From assembly GCA_934655875.1 (NCBI GenBank), contig CAKUHB010000001.1:124001-188000 (forward strand): a stretch of DNA of 64,000 nt. The letters run 5' to 3'. Source of the stretch: an uncultured Oscillospiraceae bacterium. GTDB taxonomy: Bacteria; Bacillota; Clostridia; Oscillospirales; Oscillospiraceae. Below, piece by piece: positions 26,125 to 34,756 of this stretch (its first letter is position 1; each line of letters begins with the position of its first letter). The translations under genes and the position numbers were made by a program. Below the pieces are notes generated by a model. That model ran no database searches. It was not told the origin of the DNA and was given only the letters and a program-made list of their open reading frames with translations.

Positions 26125-26718
26125 TCATAACTCTGAAACCCGCGCCAGAAATTCTTCCCGCGAAAAAAGCGTATTGACCGCCTGCAAAAGCGCGTTCGCG
26201 CTCATGTGCGCGGGCAGTTCCAGCTCTTTTAAGAGCGCGGCGCGCCGTGCCGCGCTGTCCGGCTTCCCGGACAGGCCAAGCGCAAAGAAGTCATGCTTGG
26301 TAATTATCGTCCGGGCCGGCCTTTCGCCGCTGTCTTCAAATATGCCTCCTGCGTCGCGCAGCGCCTGCAAAATAATTTCCGGCTTCATGCCCTCCACGCC
26401 GAGAAGCCCCTCCTTGCCCGGCGCGGCCTTGCGCCGCTCCTTGCCGGGGATATCCGGGATATAGGCGTGCAGCACACCCTCTTTTGGGAGCATCCCCTTG
26501 AGCGTGTTGCGGATGAGAAAGCCTGCGCCGTCCGAATCCGTCAGAATGATCAGTCCCGTCGTCTGCGCCGCATGGCGAAGCAGGCGCAAAAGCGCCGGAT
26601 CCTTCATGTCGGTAAAGCCGTTCGTAGCGAAAACAGCCGTATCCACCAGCTGCCGGAGCGTGTTCTGGTCGTATTTGCCCTCGACCACGACGGCCTGCCG
26701 GAGCTTCACTTTATCCAT
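26125..26718 (-). CDS. Toprim-domain (DUF4093, RNase M5-like) protein
   Basis: This 197-residue protein has a Toprim fold at the N-terminus: VVVEGKYD (10-17, catalytic Glu) and LTDSDGAG with the paired aspartates. A C-terminal helical part follows (DUF4093-type). RNase M5 (RnmV) matures 5S rRNA and shares this layout, so a role in RNA cleavage is likely but not proven. It overlaps holA by eight bases and is the last gene of a comEC-holA-toprim run. Confidence 0.85.
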   Translation of the reverse strand: MDKVKLRQAVVVEGKYDQNTLRQLVDTAVFATNGFTDMKDPALLRLLRHAAQTTGLIILTDSDGAGFLIRNTLKGMLPKEGVLHAYIPDIPGKERRKAAPGKEGLLGVEGMKPEIILQALRDAGGIFEDSGERPARTIITKHDFFALGLSGKPDSAARRAALLKELELPAHMSANALLQAVNTLFSREEFLARVSEL

Positions 26719-27766
26719 GGCGCGTCTCCTGCGCCAGCTGGACGATCAGCAGCTCCAGAAGCCGCTCCGGGTCGTCCGCGCCGGTCTTCATGGCGACGTC
26801 CGTCTGCAAGACCAGCTCGACCGCTCTCTGGCAGAAGCCGTCGGTCACGCGGCGCGCCGCCGTCATGGTCAGCCCCGCGGGATAGCTTTTGAGCCCGGTC
26901 AGCTCCATCAGTTCCTTCTGCCCGCCGCCCGCGGACAGGATCACGCGCGCGTAAAATAATCTCCGCAGCTGCGCGCCGATCGCGCCCAGCACGGCAATGG
27001 GGTCGGTCTGCATGACATACAGCTCCTGCAATTTATAAAGCGCCGTCTCAAAATCCGCCCGCACTACGGCGTCGCTGATATCAAAGGTCTGCGCGTTCAG
27101 CGCGGGAATGACGACGGCGTCGATCGCGCCGCGCGTGATCTGCGGCCCTTCCTGATAGGCCGCGACCTTGTCGATCTCGCCCGCCAGCGTCGTCATGAGG
27201 CCGTCCGTGCGGAAGATAAGATACTGGCACAGCTGATCCGTGATTGACTTTTCGTGGGCGCGGAAATGCCGCGTGATCCACGCGCACAGGTCCCGCTCCG
27301 ACTGCTTGCCAAAAGAAAGGATCTGCGCGTGCGTTTTGAGAGCGGACGCCAGCTTTTTCATCGTACCGTTGATCTTGAACTCCACGGTGTCATAGACGAA
27401 CAGCACGCAGCAGTAGTCCGGAAGGTCGGATAAGATGGCGGCATACTGCTCGCGCGCCGCCTCCGGCTGCTTAAAGAGGTCGACGTCGTCCACCCGGATG
27501 AGCGTCCGTTCGGCCATCATGGGCATGGCGTCTACCGCGTCGGCCAGTGCCTGCGGCGTGCAGTCCGCCGCGGAAAAGCGGTGGCTGTTGAACTCGCCCG
27601 CCGGGCCGTCGATGAGCTTCTTGGTGATGAGGTTCACATAGTGGTCACGCAGAAAGGCTTCTTCGCCGCAGATGATATAGAGCGTTCCCAGCGAGCCGTT
27701 TTTGAGATCCGTTTTGAAGCGCCGCAGCGCTTCGCCCGCGTCTTCGTCGAGCGCCTTTCTTGCCAT
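26711..27766 (-). CDS. holA: DNA polymerase III delta subunit
   Basis: This is a 351-residue protein of normal length for the clamp-loader delta subunit, which opens the beta clamp. The N-terminal AAA+-like fold starts with TLYIICGEEAFLRDHYV; as expected for delta, there is no intact Walker A. The domain II/III helices include ITDQLCQYLIFRTDGLMTTL. It starts four bases after the comEC frame ends and overlaps the Toprim gene. comEC-holA adjacency is common in Firmicutes. Confidence 0.92.
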   Translation of the reverse strand: MARKALDEDAGEALRRFKTDLKNGSLGTLYIICGEEAFLRDHYVNLITKKLIDGPAGEFNSHRFSAADCTPQALADAVDAMPMMAERTLIRVDDVDLFKQPEAAREQYAAILSDLPDYCCVLFVYDTVEFKINGTMKKLASALKTHAQILSFGKQSERDLCAWITRHFRAHEKSITDQLCQYLIFRTDGLMTTLAGEIDKVAAYQEGPQITRGAIDAVVIPALNAQTFDISDAVVRADFETALYKLQELYVMQTDPIAVLGAIGAQLRRLFYARVILSAGGGQKELMELTGLKSYPAGLTMTAARRVTDGFCQRAVELVLQTDVAMKTGADDPERLLELLIVQLAQETRHG

Positions 27767-27770
27767 TTGC

Positions 27771-28937
27771 TTACCCCCTGATGGTAATGGTGCCGGACAG
27801 ATCTGTCCGGTAGACCGCCGCGCCTGCGCGGCGGATGCGCGCGAGCGTCTCGGCCGCCGGATGTCCGAAGCGGTTGTCCGCGCCTGCGGAAATGAGGACC
27901 GCCTGCGGCTGTACCGCCCGCAGAAGCGTCTGCGAGGTCGAGGTCTTCGCCCCGTGATGCCCGGCGACGAGCGCCGTCACGTGCGGCAGCTCGTGTTTGG
28001 AAAGCAGCCGGTATTCCGCCCGCTCCGGCAGATCGCCGGTTACTAGAATATCACATTTTCCGCATGATGCCAAGACGCAAAGTCCGTTATTGTCCTCCTC
28101 TGCATCGCCGACCGGCGCAAAAACAGTCAGCATCCCGCCCGGAACGGGCAATGGAAGGTCGCGCGCGACCTCGCGCACCGGCACGCCCGCCTGTGCGGCG
28201 GCAAGCAGCAGCTGCGCACGCACGGCGTTCGTCTGCGCTCCGGCGGGAAGCAGGATCGTCCCGACCCGGATCCGGCGCAGAAGCTGCCGGACGCCGTTGC
28301 AGTGGTCGGCGTCGTCGTGCGTCAGAATAAGCCGGTCGATCTGCCGCACGCCGCGGGCGAGCAGATACCGCGCAGCCGTCTCGCCGCTCGCGTCCTCCTG
28401 CCCGCCGCAGTCGATAACGCTCACGCTGTCTCCGGCCCGGTAGACAAGGCACTGTCCCTGCCCGACATCCAGCATGGTAAAGCTGCTCTCCGGCAGCCGG
28501 TAATCCAGGCAGGAAAGCCCCATGCAGCAGCCTATGACCACGACCGCGGCCAGCGCCGCCTGCCACAGCCGCACCCAGCCCGGCCGGAGCGCGAGCAAAA
28601 GCGCAAGGCCATAGAGAAAGACCGCCGCCGTGATGAGATAGCCGTTATCCAGATACAAAGCCGCGAACGGCGCCCGCGCCGCCGCATGGACGACAGTCTG
28701 CACCAGCCGGACCGGCCAGCTGAGTACCCACGCCGGGATCGCCGCGCCCACCGGCCATACAAGCGCCAGAAACCCCGTCAGCATGCCGCCGCTGAACACG
28801 ATCGAGAGCATCCACAGGCACAGCACATTCACGACCGGCGCGGCCAGCGACAGCTCGCCAAACTGCGCCGCCGTGACCGGCAGCGCGAAGACCATGGACG
28901 CGACTGTGCAGCTGAGCGCAGCGAGCATCGCACGCAA
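27771..28937 (-). CDS. comEC: ComEC C-terminal part (competence core plus metallo-beta-lactamase domain), split by frameshift
   Basis: This is the 3' portion of comEC, readable as 388 residues from an internal ATG. Open frame and homology extend upstream to about 28979 (LQKLLRRNTPLTRLL). It has several membrane helices, then a metallo-beta-lactamase-like domain beginning SSFTMLDVGQGQCLVYR, with LTHDDADHCNG and ALVAGHHGAKTSTS, as in the nuclease-like domain of ComEC/Rec2 DNA-uptake channels. It is one base out of frame with the N-terminal half at 28645-30027. Unless the break is a sequencing error, the channel is not made as one chain. Confidence 0.88.
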   Translation of the reverse strand: MRAMLAALSCTVASMVFALPVTAAQFGELSLAAPVVNVLCLWMLSIVFSGGMLTGFLALVWPVGAAIPAWVLSWPVRLVQTVVHAAARAPFAALYLDNGYLITAAVFLYGLALLLALRPGWVRLWQAALAAVVVIGCCMGLSCLDYRLPESSFTMLDVGQGQCLVYRAGDSVSVIDCGGQEDASGETAARYLLARGVRQIDRLILTHDDADHCNGVRQLLRRIRVGTILLPAGAQTNAVRAQLLLAAAQAGVPVREVARDLPLPVPGGMLTVFAPVGDAEEDNNGLCVLASCGKCDILVTGDLPERAEYRLLSKHELPHVTALVAGHHGAKTSTSQTLLRAVQPQAVLISAGADNRFGHPAAETLARIRRAGAAVYRTDLSGTITIRG

Positions 28938-30027
28938 AAGCCGCGTGAGGGGCGTATTCCGCCGCAGAAGCTTCTGTAGCGCGGCGCTCCGTCAGGCTCC
29001 GGTAGACGCCGCCGGCAAACAGGATGATCCCCGCCGTGGACGCGAACGACAGCTGCAATCCGACATTCAGAAGCGACCACGGGTTCTGCGCCAGCAGCAC
29101 CAGAAGCGCCGCGCAGGTGGCCGTCGGCGGGTCGTTTTCCCGCCGCACGAGCGGCGCGCACAGAAGCAGCGTCTGCATCACACCCGCACGCACGGCGGAC
29201 GCGGGCGCGCCGGTCATAAGGATGAAAAACACAATCACCGGGATCCCGAGCGCCGCCGCGAGCCGGTGGTTTCCGCCGCAGAGCAGCAGCACCATCCCCA
29301 GAAGAATGGACACATGCATGCCGGACACGGCGACGGCATGATAGATCCCGGCGATGGACAGCTCATTCCGCTCCGCGTAGGAAAGCGCAGTCTTATCGCC
29401 CAGCAGCAGCGCCTGCAAAAATCCCGCGGTATCCGCCGGAAAAGCCGCACCGATCGCCGCCCGGAGGCGTCCTGCCAGCAGCGCCGGCCATAAAGACACC
29501 GGTGCGCGCCCCGGAGAGACATGCAGCGTCCCGCGGCAGCTGGCCGCCAAAAGGACGCCGCGGGAGGAGTCATAGACGTTGCCGCGCTCCAGCTTCTGCT
29601 GCGCGTCCGTCAGCTTCGCTTCGCATTGCAGCCAGCCGCCCGGTTCGATCCCGCCGTCGGCTTCATCAAAATATAAGACTGCCGGATAACTGCGCCCGCC
29701 GAGCTGCACGCGCGCATCGACCGAAAAGCCGTAGGCCGTCTCCTGCGCGCTGTCCTGCGCCTGCGCGGCGATGAGAAGCGTCCGCCCGTCATACTGCTCC
29801 AGCGGCCGCAGGCGCAGTGCTTCATAGCCCCGGCACCAGCCAAGCCCGGCAAGGAAGCCCAGCAGGCAGATGGCCGCGCGCCGCGTGAGCTTCGTCCGCA
29901 GCGCGAAAAGCAGCGCGCAGAGCCCCGCCGCCGCGGCAAGCATCGCCCACGGCGCGCCATGCAGCAGCCAGAGATACGCCGCCGCAGCCGCGGCAAATCC
30001 GCCGGAAAACAGGCAAAGTCTGCGCAT
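28645..30027 (-). CDS. comEC: ComEC N-terminal part (DUF4131 and competence domain), frameshifted
   Basis: This is the 5' portion of comEC, starting at ATG 30027. Helices at residues 1-60 and the soluble OB-like DUF4131 part come first. The Competence domain follows, with LLLGDKTAL, the YHAVAVSGMHVSIL motif and LQLSFASTAGIILFAGGVYRSL. Meaningful sequence ends at the TERR segment near 28981. The next 110 codons to 28645 are out of frame, Arg/Gly/Ala-rich and without membrane character. The proper continuation is one frame over (27771-28979). The shift lies in a GC-alternating stretch at about 28979-28990. Confidence 0.88.
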   Translation of the reverse strand: MRRLCLFSGGFAAAAAAYLWLLHGAPWAMLAAAAGLCALLFALRTKLTRRAAICLLGFLAGLGWCRGYEALRLRPLEQYDGRTLLIAAQAQDSAQETAYGFSVDARVQLGGRSYPAVLYFDEADGGIEPGGWLQCEAKLTDAQQKLERGNVYDSSRGVLLAASCRGTLHVSPGRAPVSLWPALLAGRLRAAIGAAFPADTAGFLQALLLGDKTALSYAERNELSIAGIYHAVAVSGMHVSILLGMVLLLCGGNHRLAAALGIPVIVFFILMTGAPASAVRAGVMQTLLLCAPLVRRENDPPTATCAALLVLLAQNPWSLLNVGLQLSFASTAGIILFAGGVYRSLTERRATEASAAEYAPHAAFACDARCAQLHSRVHGLRAAGHGGAVWRAVAGRAGRECAVPVDALDRVQRRHADGVSGACMAGGRGDPGVGTQLAGPAGADCRPCGGAGAVRGFVSG

Positions 30028-30056
30028 GTCGCTTCTCCTTCTCTAACATAGAAAAA

Positions 30057-30080
30057 GGGCGTGCTGGATCCAGCACGCCC
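30057..30080 (-). terminator. hairpin terminator (minus strand), identical arms to 30301-30323
   Basis: The palindrome GGGCGTGCTG-GATC-CAGCACGCCC is followed on the minus strand by TTTTTC. It would end transcripts coming from the small gene at 30336-30791 before comEC. Confidence 0.8.
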
Positions 30081-30137
30081 GCCAGACTGTCAAAAATATT
30101 ACGTTCTATTTTTAACAACAATCTTTCAGTTTTGTTC

Positions 30138-30243
30138 GTAGGGCTCGATGCCTGCATCGACCCGGCAGAGCGAGCCAATTTCACGGAAGTCTGCGGAAAA
30201 TCCGTACCCCCCGCAGCGGGACGATGTGGGCATCGTCCCCTAC
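30138..30243. repeat. REP-like intergenic repeat, copy 1
   Basis: The ends are inverted: GTAGGGCTCGATGCCTGCATC at the left, and GATGTGGGCATCGTCCCCTAC at the right, with an unrelated centre. The same GTAGGG..CGATG arms recur at 58277-58357. The 30028-30335 gap holds this repeat and the two flanking hairpins and nothing else recognisable. Confidence 0.75.
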
Positions 30244-30300
30244 ATAGACAGTGCTTATTCAGCCCGTTCTCTGAAAATCCGGCTCCTTTGACGCACTAAC

Positions 30301-30323
30301 GGGCGTGCTGAAACAGCACGCCC
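30301..30323. repeat. hairpin duplicate without T-tract
   Basis: GGGCGTGCTG-AAA-CAGCACGCCC has the same 10-base arms as the terminator at 30057-30080, but no T-run follows on either strand. It lies 12 bases after the stop of the gene ending at 30336. Confidence 0.75.
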
Positions 30324-30335
30324 GCGTTGATTTGC

Positions 30336-30791
30336 TTATTCCTCGGTCTTGGGAGCTTCCTCGGCCGGTGCTTCGGGAGCGGTCTCCTCGGCAGCTTCGG
30401 GGGCTGCGGCAGGCTCGGCTGCTTCTTCCGCCTTCGGCTCGTCGTCGGTCACGACGATGTCAAAATCAGCGTTTTCCGCTTCCTGCTCTTCAGCCTCTTC
30501 GGTTCTGACGGACGCGATGTAGTCCTTCAGCTCCGCGATGGCCTTCTTGGACTCGTCGATCTTCTGGCACCACGGCAGATACTCTGCGGTGTCCATCTCT
30601 TCGCCGACGGCATAGTCGCGGTAGTACAGCTTGCCAAGCTCGATCTCGGCCTTCTTGACCTTGTCTTCCTCGGCGTAGATGGAAATATTGGCCTTTGCAA
30701 CAGCGGCCAGCTCCTTCGCCTTGGCGGCGGCAGTCTGGGCGGCTTCCTTTGCAATGTTCTTTGCAGCTTCAAAATTATCAGTAAAACTCAT
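30336..30791 (-). CDS. small helical protein with acidic Ala/Glu/Pro tail, unknown function
   Basis: This is a 151-residue protein from ATG 30791 behind AAAGGAG. Residues 1-90 are a predicted helical bundle rich in Ala and Lys (NFEAAKNIAKEAAQTAAAKA, then KVKKAEIELGKLYY). The last 50 residues are almost only Glu, Ala, Pro and Asp and must be disordered. No signal peptide or membrane segment. Clostridial genomes carry comparable short proteins with no assigned role. It has its own promoter at 30836-30863. Confidence 0.8.
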   Translation of the reverse strand: MSFTDNFEAAKNIAKEAAQTAAAKAKELAAVAKANISIYAEEDKVKKAEIELGKLYYRDYAVGEEMDTAEYLPWCQKIDESKKAIAELKDYIASVRTEEAEEQEAENADFDIVVTDDEPKAEEAAEPAAAPEAAEETAPEAPAEEAPKTEE

Positions 30792-30835
30792 GGAAAAAAC
30801 TCCTTTCCGTTTTTCTATGTTTTTGTTAGTATAAC

Positions 30836-30863
30836 ATTCTATCCTTGAAAATGGAATAGGCAA
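30836..30863 (-). promoter_or_regulatory. promoter of the 30791 gene
   Basis: On the minus strand, -35 TTGCCT (30863-30858) and -10 TAGAAT (30841-30836) are 16 bases apart. A second TATACT box follows closely. Confidence 0.65.
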
Positions 30864-30899
30864 GCGGCTGTAAATGCCGGTTATTTTGTAAATTTTCTT

Positions 30900-31769
30900 T
30901 TAATCCGCCGTCTCTTCCCCGCTCTGCGGCTCCGCTGGCCGGCGGTTCACATACAGGCCTGCCGCCGTCGGCTTTTTCCGCAGCAGCACATACACGAGCA
31001 CACCTGCCGCGGCCAGGAACGAGACCGCCGCGACCAGCTGGCTCACGCGGATGCCTGTGGAGAACAGATACAGGCTGTCCGTCCGCAGACCCTCGATCCA
31101 GACGCGGCCAAGGCCGTACCACGCCACGTACAGGAGGAACACCTCGCCGTCAAATTTCCGCTTTTTCGAGAAGAAATGCAGGCCGATGAATCCAATGAGG
31201 TTCCAGACGGACTCATACAGGAACGTCGGATGGTAATAGGACACAACGCCCGATGCGTCCTGCAAGCCCATTTTTAAAAACGCGTCCGTCACCGCGCCGT
31301 GCGCTTCGCGGTTCATGAAGTTGCCCCACCGGCCGACAAGCTGGCCGATGATCACGCCCATCCCGGCAAGATCGAGCAGAACCGTTGCTGGGATCTTCTT
31401 TACCTTCGCCACGACGAGCAGCGTGATCGCGCCGCCGATGATGCCGCCGTAGATGGCCAGTCCGCCCTCCCAGATATAGAGGATGGAAATGGGATCGTCG
31501 GCATACAGCTCCCAATAGAAGATGCAGTAATACAGCCGCGCACAAATTACGCCGATCGGCACGGCCCACAGGATCATGTCCAGCACGTCGTCCTGCGTGA
31601 CGCCAAAGTCCTTCGCGCGGTACAGCATATACAAAACCGCGAGCAGGAAGCCCGCTGCGATGATGATGCCATACCAGTAAATATCCTTTCCGAACACGGT
31701 AAAGGCGACCGGATCCGGATCGATCGTGATTCCCAGATTGGGGAACGTGATCGGAGATGCCAGAAACAT
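30900..31769 (-). CDS. lgt: prolipoprotein diacylglyceryl transferase
   Basis: This 289-residue integral membrane enzyme moves diacylglycerol from phosphatidylglycerol to the lipobox cysteine of pre-lipoproteins. ATG 31769 is chosen for its GGAGGAAAAGCT ribosome site; open frame further up has none. The Lgt signature GRWGNFMNREAHG is intact, including the essential Arg, Asn and Glu. The YYHPTFLYES segment follows, and about seven hydrophobic segments are present. It would process the four lipoproteins encoded at 51685, 55497, 56756 and 62183. Confidence 0.95.
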   Translation of the reverse strand: MFLASPITFPNLGITIDPDPVAFTVFGKDIYWYGIIIAAGFLLAVLYMLYRAKDFGVTQDDVLDMILWAVPIGVICARLYYCIFYWELYADDPISILYIWEGGLAIYGGIIGGAITLLVVAKVKKIPATVLLDLAGMGVIIGQLVGRWGNFMNREAHGAVTDAFLKMGLQDASGVVSYYHPTFLYESVWNLIGFIGLHFFSKKRKFDGEVFLLYVAWYGLGRVWIEGLRTDSLYLFSTGIRVSQLVAAVSFLAAAGVLVYVLLRKKPTAAGLYVNRRPAEPQSGEETAD

Positions 31770-31814
31770 AGCTTTTCCTCCTTGCCGCGTCTGCCATGCA
31801 GACGCTGTGCCTAT

Positions 31815-31843
31815 ACGATAGCAGTTTGCCCCGTCCGCGTCAA
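31815..31843 (-). promoter_or_regulatory. promoter of lgt
   Basis: On the minus strand, -35 TTGACG (31843-31838), a 17-base spacer and -10 TATCGT (31820-31815) lie 46 bases before the lgt ATG. A plus-strand TATAAT at 31899-31904 probably serves prmA. Confidence 0.75.
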
Positions 31844-31951
31844 GTGACACACCGAAAAACAAGGGCTTGTTATTTCTGTACTTTTCGTGTAAACTGGATA
31901 TAATATCGCGATTTCCGGTGCGAAAGGCGCCGGGCAATCAGGAGGAATCAC

Positions 31952-32926
31952 ATGCATTGGATTGAAGTCACCGTCAAAACCACCTCCGCGGCCATCGATC
32001 TTGTCTGCGACCGGCTGACCGTGCTGGGCTTTGACAGCTTTATCATCGACGATCAGGAGCAGTTCCACGAATTTCTGGATCAGAACCGCCAGTACTGGGA
32101 CTATGTGGACGAGGAGCTTGAAAAGCAGATGCAGGGTCTGTCCCAGATCCGGCTGTATCTCGAGGAAGGCCCCGCCGTCCCGGAGACCATCAGCAACCTC
32201 AAGACCCAACTGCAAGCACTGCGCGCGCAGTACCCCGCGACCGACTTCGGCTCGCTCGACGTGCAGCTTGCCAACGTCAAGGATGAGGACTGGGAAAACA
32301 ACTGGAAGCAGTATTACCAGCCGCTTCCCATCGGCCAGAAGCTGCTCGTCGTGCCGGAGTGGCTGCACCCGGATAATCCGGAGCACCGCGTCGAGGTTCT
32401 GCTTGACCCCGGCATGATCTTCGGCACCGGCGCGCATGCGTCGACGCAGATGTGCATGCGCGAGCTGGAAAAGGCCATCCAGGGCGGCGAGCGCGTGCTC
32501 GATCTCGGCAGCGGCAGCGGCATTTTGTCCATCACGGCGATCCTGCTCGGCGCATCCCACGCCACAGGTGTGGACATTGATCCCAAGGCCGAGGATATTG
32601 CCCGCGAAAACGCCGCCATCAACCAGATCTTCTCCGACCGCTTTACCGCCGTCACCGGCGACGTCATCGGCGACAAGGCCATGATGGAGTCGCTCAAGGG
32701 ACACTACGACGTGGTGCTCGCCAATATCGTGGCCGACGTCATCATCCCCTTAAGCCGCGTCGTGCCGGAATTTTTGCAGGAGGACAGCATCTTCATCTGC
32801 TCCGGTATTCTCAACACGCGCCTTTCCGAGGTTCTGGACGCGCTGGAAGCAAACGGCCTGCAGATCCTCTCTACGGAGCAGCAGGAGGACTGGTGCCGCG
32901 TCACTGCCGCTTTGCAGGAAGCATAA
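31952..32926 (+). CDS. prmA: ribosomal protein L11 methyltransferase
   Basis: This 324-residue SAM-dependent enzyme trimethylates L11. The N-terminal substrate-recognition domain is MHWIEVTVKTTSAAIDLVCD. The linker contains EDWENNWKQYYQP. The SAM site is VLDLGSGSGILSITA, then the acidic VDIDPKAE, and VLANIVADVI replaces an NPPY motif, as in PrmA. RBS AGGAGGAATCAC. The downstream glycosidase-like gene begins 15 bases later, so the two probably share a transcript. Confidence 0.95.
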   Translation: MHWIEVTVKTTSAAIDLVCDRLTVLGFDSFIIDDQEQFHEFLDQNRQYWDYVDEELEKQMQGLSQIRLYLEEGPAVPETISNLKTQLQALRAQYPATDFGSLDVQLANVKDEDWENNWKQYYQPLPIGQKLLVVPEWLHPDNPEHRVEVLLDPGMIFGTGAHASTQMCMRELEKAIQGGERVLDLGSGSGILSITAILLGASHATGVDIDPKAEDIARENAAINQIFSDRFTAVTGDVIGDKAMMESLKGHYDVVLANIVADVIIPLSRVVPEFLQEDSIFICSGILNTRLSEVLDALEANGLQILSTEQQEDWCRVTAALQEA

Positions 32927-32941
32927 CGGGAGGTTAGCCGC

Positions 32942-33979
32942 GTGCGTATCTTTTCTTACCGCAACAAGCGGTTTTTGAAGCGGGCCGCGCTCATTGCCCT
33001 TCTGGCTGTGCTTCTGCTCGCGCTTCTGATCGTCGCGCGTATCAGCTATCTTGGCCGCTTTGTCGTCTATTCGCCGGACGGCGTCTACTTCGACAAAACG
33101 CAGAAGCTCTCCCGCACCGATCAGACAGTCCCTGCGCAGGATGACGGGGAATACCCGTTCGAGACGGTGCTCTCCGCCGCGTCTGACGAGGAGGAGACGT
33201 CGCCCGCCGCCGTTCAGCTGCACGGATATTATATTTCCACGACCATGCTGGCCGCCGGCGTGGTCGAGGTCCGGCAGGCGCTGAATGCCGCGGACGACTA
33301 TAACGCCGTGCTGATCGACGTCAAAAGCCCGCTCGGCAACTTCTATTATTCCACCGACATTGCCGACGCCCAGACCGCCGACGCCGACATTTCCGCCTGC
33401 GACGCGCTCATTCAGGAGCTGACGAGCCAGCCGGATCTGACCGTCATTGCGCGCGTCCCCACGTTCTCCGACCCGAACTTCGTTGCCAAGCACTACTCCT
33501 CCGCGCTGACCACCCGGTCAGGCGATCTCTGGATGGACGAGCGGCGGTGCTACTGGATGCGCCCGGATTCCATCGACGCGCAGAGCTATCTGGCCGCCAT
33601 TGCGCTGGAACTGGACGCGCTCGGCTTTGACGAGGTGCTGTTTGACAATTTCTACGTCCCCGACGACGCTTCGATCGTCTGGGACACGGAAGCGATCACC
33701 CAGGTAGCCGCGCTGGAAAACTGCGCGGAGAATCTACAGGCCAACCTGACCGGCAGCAGCATCCGCCTTGCGCTCGGCACCGAGGTCTCGTCCGTGGCGC
33801 AGTACGCCAGCCGCGTCTTTATCACGACGGAAAAGGCAAACGACGTGACGCGCATCACGCAGGAGATGACCGACGTCCTCTCCGACCCGTCCACACAGCT
33901 TGTTTTTCTCACGACCTCGCACGACACCCGCTTTGACAGCTCCGGTCTCATCCGCCCGCTCATGGGCGAGGAGTCCTGA
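32942..33979 (+). CDS. membrane-anchored putative glycoside hydrolase (DUF4015-like)
   Basis: This is a 345-residue protein from GTG 32942. One membrane anchor (residues 14-33, Ala/Leu-rich) follows a basic N-terminus, so the remainder is outside. A Glu/Ser/Thr linker leads into a TIM-barrel-like domain with VQLHGYYIST, NAVLIDVKSPLGNFYY and LDALGFDEVLFDNFYVPD, which fit the 'putative glycoside hydrolase' DUF4015 family. The DFxD-like acid residues in the last motif are candidate catalytic groups. Likely acts on cell-wall polysaccharide; no substrate evidence. Confidence 0.78.
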   Translation: MRIFSYRNKRFLKRAALIALLAVLLLALLIVARISYLGRFVVYSPDGVYFDKTQKLSRTDQTVPAQDDGEYPFETVLSAASDEEETSPAAVQLHGYYISTTMLAAGVVEVRQALNAADDYNAVLIDVKSPLGNFYYSTDIADAQTADADISACDALIQELTSQPDLTVIARVPTFSDPNFVAKHYSSALTTRSGDLWMDERRCYWMRPDSIDAQSYLAAIALELDALGFDEVLFDNFYVPDDASIVWDTEAITQVAALENCAENLQANLTGSSIRLALGTEVSSVAQYASRVFITTEKANDVTRITQEMTDVLSDPSTQLVFLTTSHDTRFDSSGLIRPLMGEES

Positions 33980-33989
33980 AAGCCAAATA

Positions 33990-34020
33990 AAAGGCCGCCC
34001 GTATGGGCGGCCTTTGGATT
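33990..34020. terminator. bidirectional terminator
   Basis: An 11-bp stem AAAGGCCGCCC / GGGCGGCCTTT (33990-34000, 34005-34015) lies between convergent genes, with A-rich and T-rich flanks. Confidence 0.88.
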
Positions 34021-34022
34021 TT

Positions 34023-34544
34023 TCATGAGCGCCTTCGAAAGCGTTTCCGGAACAGGAGGGCGAGCCGTCCCAAAATCAGATCGTACAGCACGAAAAGCGC
34101 AAGACCCATCGCGGCGGTCAGCCAGAGAATGACCGGTGCGGTCTCGGCAAATTCCGTTACAAGTGCGTCCAATCGCAGGACGAAGAGCAAAACCGCGTAT
34201 TCCGCGCCGACCGCGCACACGGCGATCGCCAGCTTGCAGAGCATGCGCAGCGGCCGCCGGACGATGGCATCCAGCCGCGGCTTGAGGAGCGGATAATAGC
34301 CGAGGAACACGAACAGCAGCGCCGATTCCCGGTCGGCGTCCAGAAGCGTGCCGAGAATGGCGATGGCTGCATAGCAGCACCACGCGACCGCGCGGCTGCA
34401 CCGCTCCCGCACGGGCAGGAGTACTGCCGATGCCAGAATGGGGCAGGCATACATGGCCAGCGGCAGAATACCGCCGAGACACAAAAACGCAGTTCCCAGC
34501 GCAGCGAACACGCCGCCGAGCGCCAGCTCCTTTGCCGATGTCAT
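34023..34544 (-). CDS. multi-pass membrane protein, unknown function
   Basis: This 173-residue hydrophobic protein has five or six membrane segments. ATG 34544 is placed by AAAGGAGCTGTG. It starts MTSAKELALGGVFAALGTAF, a pattern often seen at the N-terminus of ECF-type transporter S components and related small membrane proteins. No ECF ATPase is nearby, so the role is open. Single gene ending at a shared terminator. Confidence 0.75.
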   Translation of the reverse strand: MTSAKELALGGVFAALGTAFLCLGGILPLAMYACPILASAVLLPVRERCSRAVAWCCYAAIAILGTLLDADRESALLFVFLGYYPLLKPRLDAIVRRPLRMLCKLAIAVCAVGAEYAVLLFVLRLDALVTEFAETAPVILWLTAAMGLALFVLYDLILGRLALLFRKRFRRRS

Positions 34545-34650
34545 CGCATCACAGCTCCTTTCGATTTTCTTTACTATAGCAGAAACCGGCGCGAAAGAAA
34601 AGCGACGGATCCGCGCAGGTGTCTGCATACGCGGATCCTGCAAAAAAAGC

Positions 34651-34679
34651 TTGACAGCGAGGGTTAAAGATGTTAAACT
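34651..34679 (+). promoter_or_regulatory. promoter of the DtxR-type regulator
   Basis: -35 TTGACA (34651-34656) and -10 TAAACT (34674-34679), spacer 17. Confidence 0.75.
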
Positions 34680-34686
34680 ACAATGC

Positions 34687-34704
34687 GGTTAGAGGAGACT
34701 AACC
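34687..34704. promoter_or_regulatory. putative DtxR/IdeR-type metal operator
   Basis: The inverted repeat GGTTAG-AGGAGA-CTAACC sits at the expected transcription start of the adjacent DtxR-family gene. The TTAG...CTAA arms resemble iron boxes of the IdeR/DtxR class. Confidence 0.72.
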
Positions 34705-34756
34705 AGTTGGATCAAAACGACGCTCCGCCGCTGAAGTCTGAATCAGGAGGTTTGAT

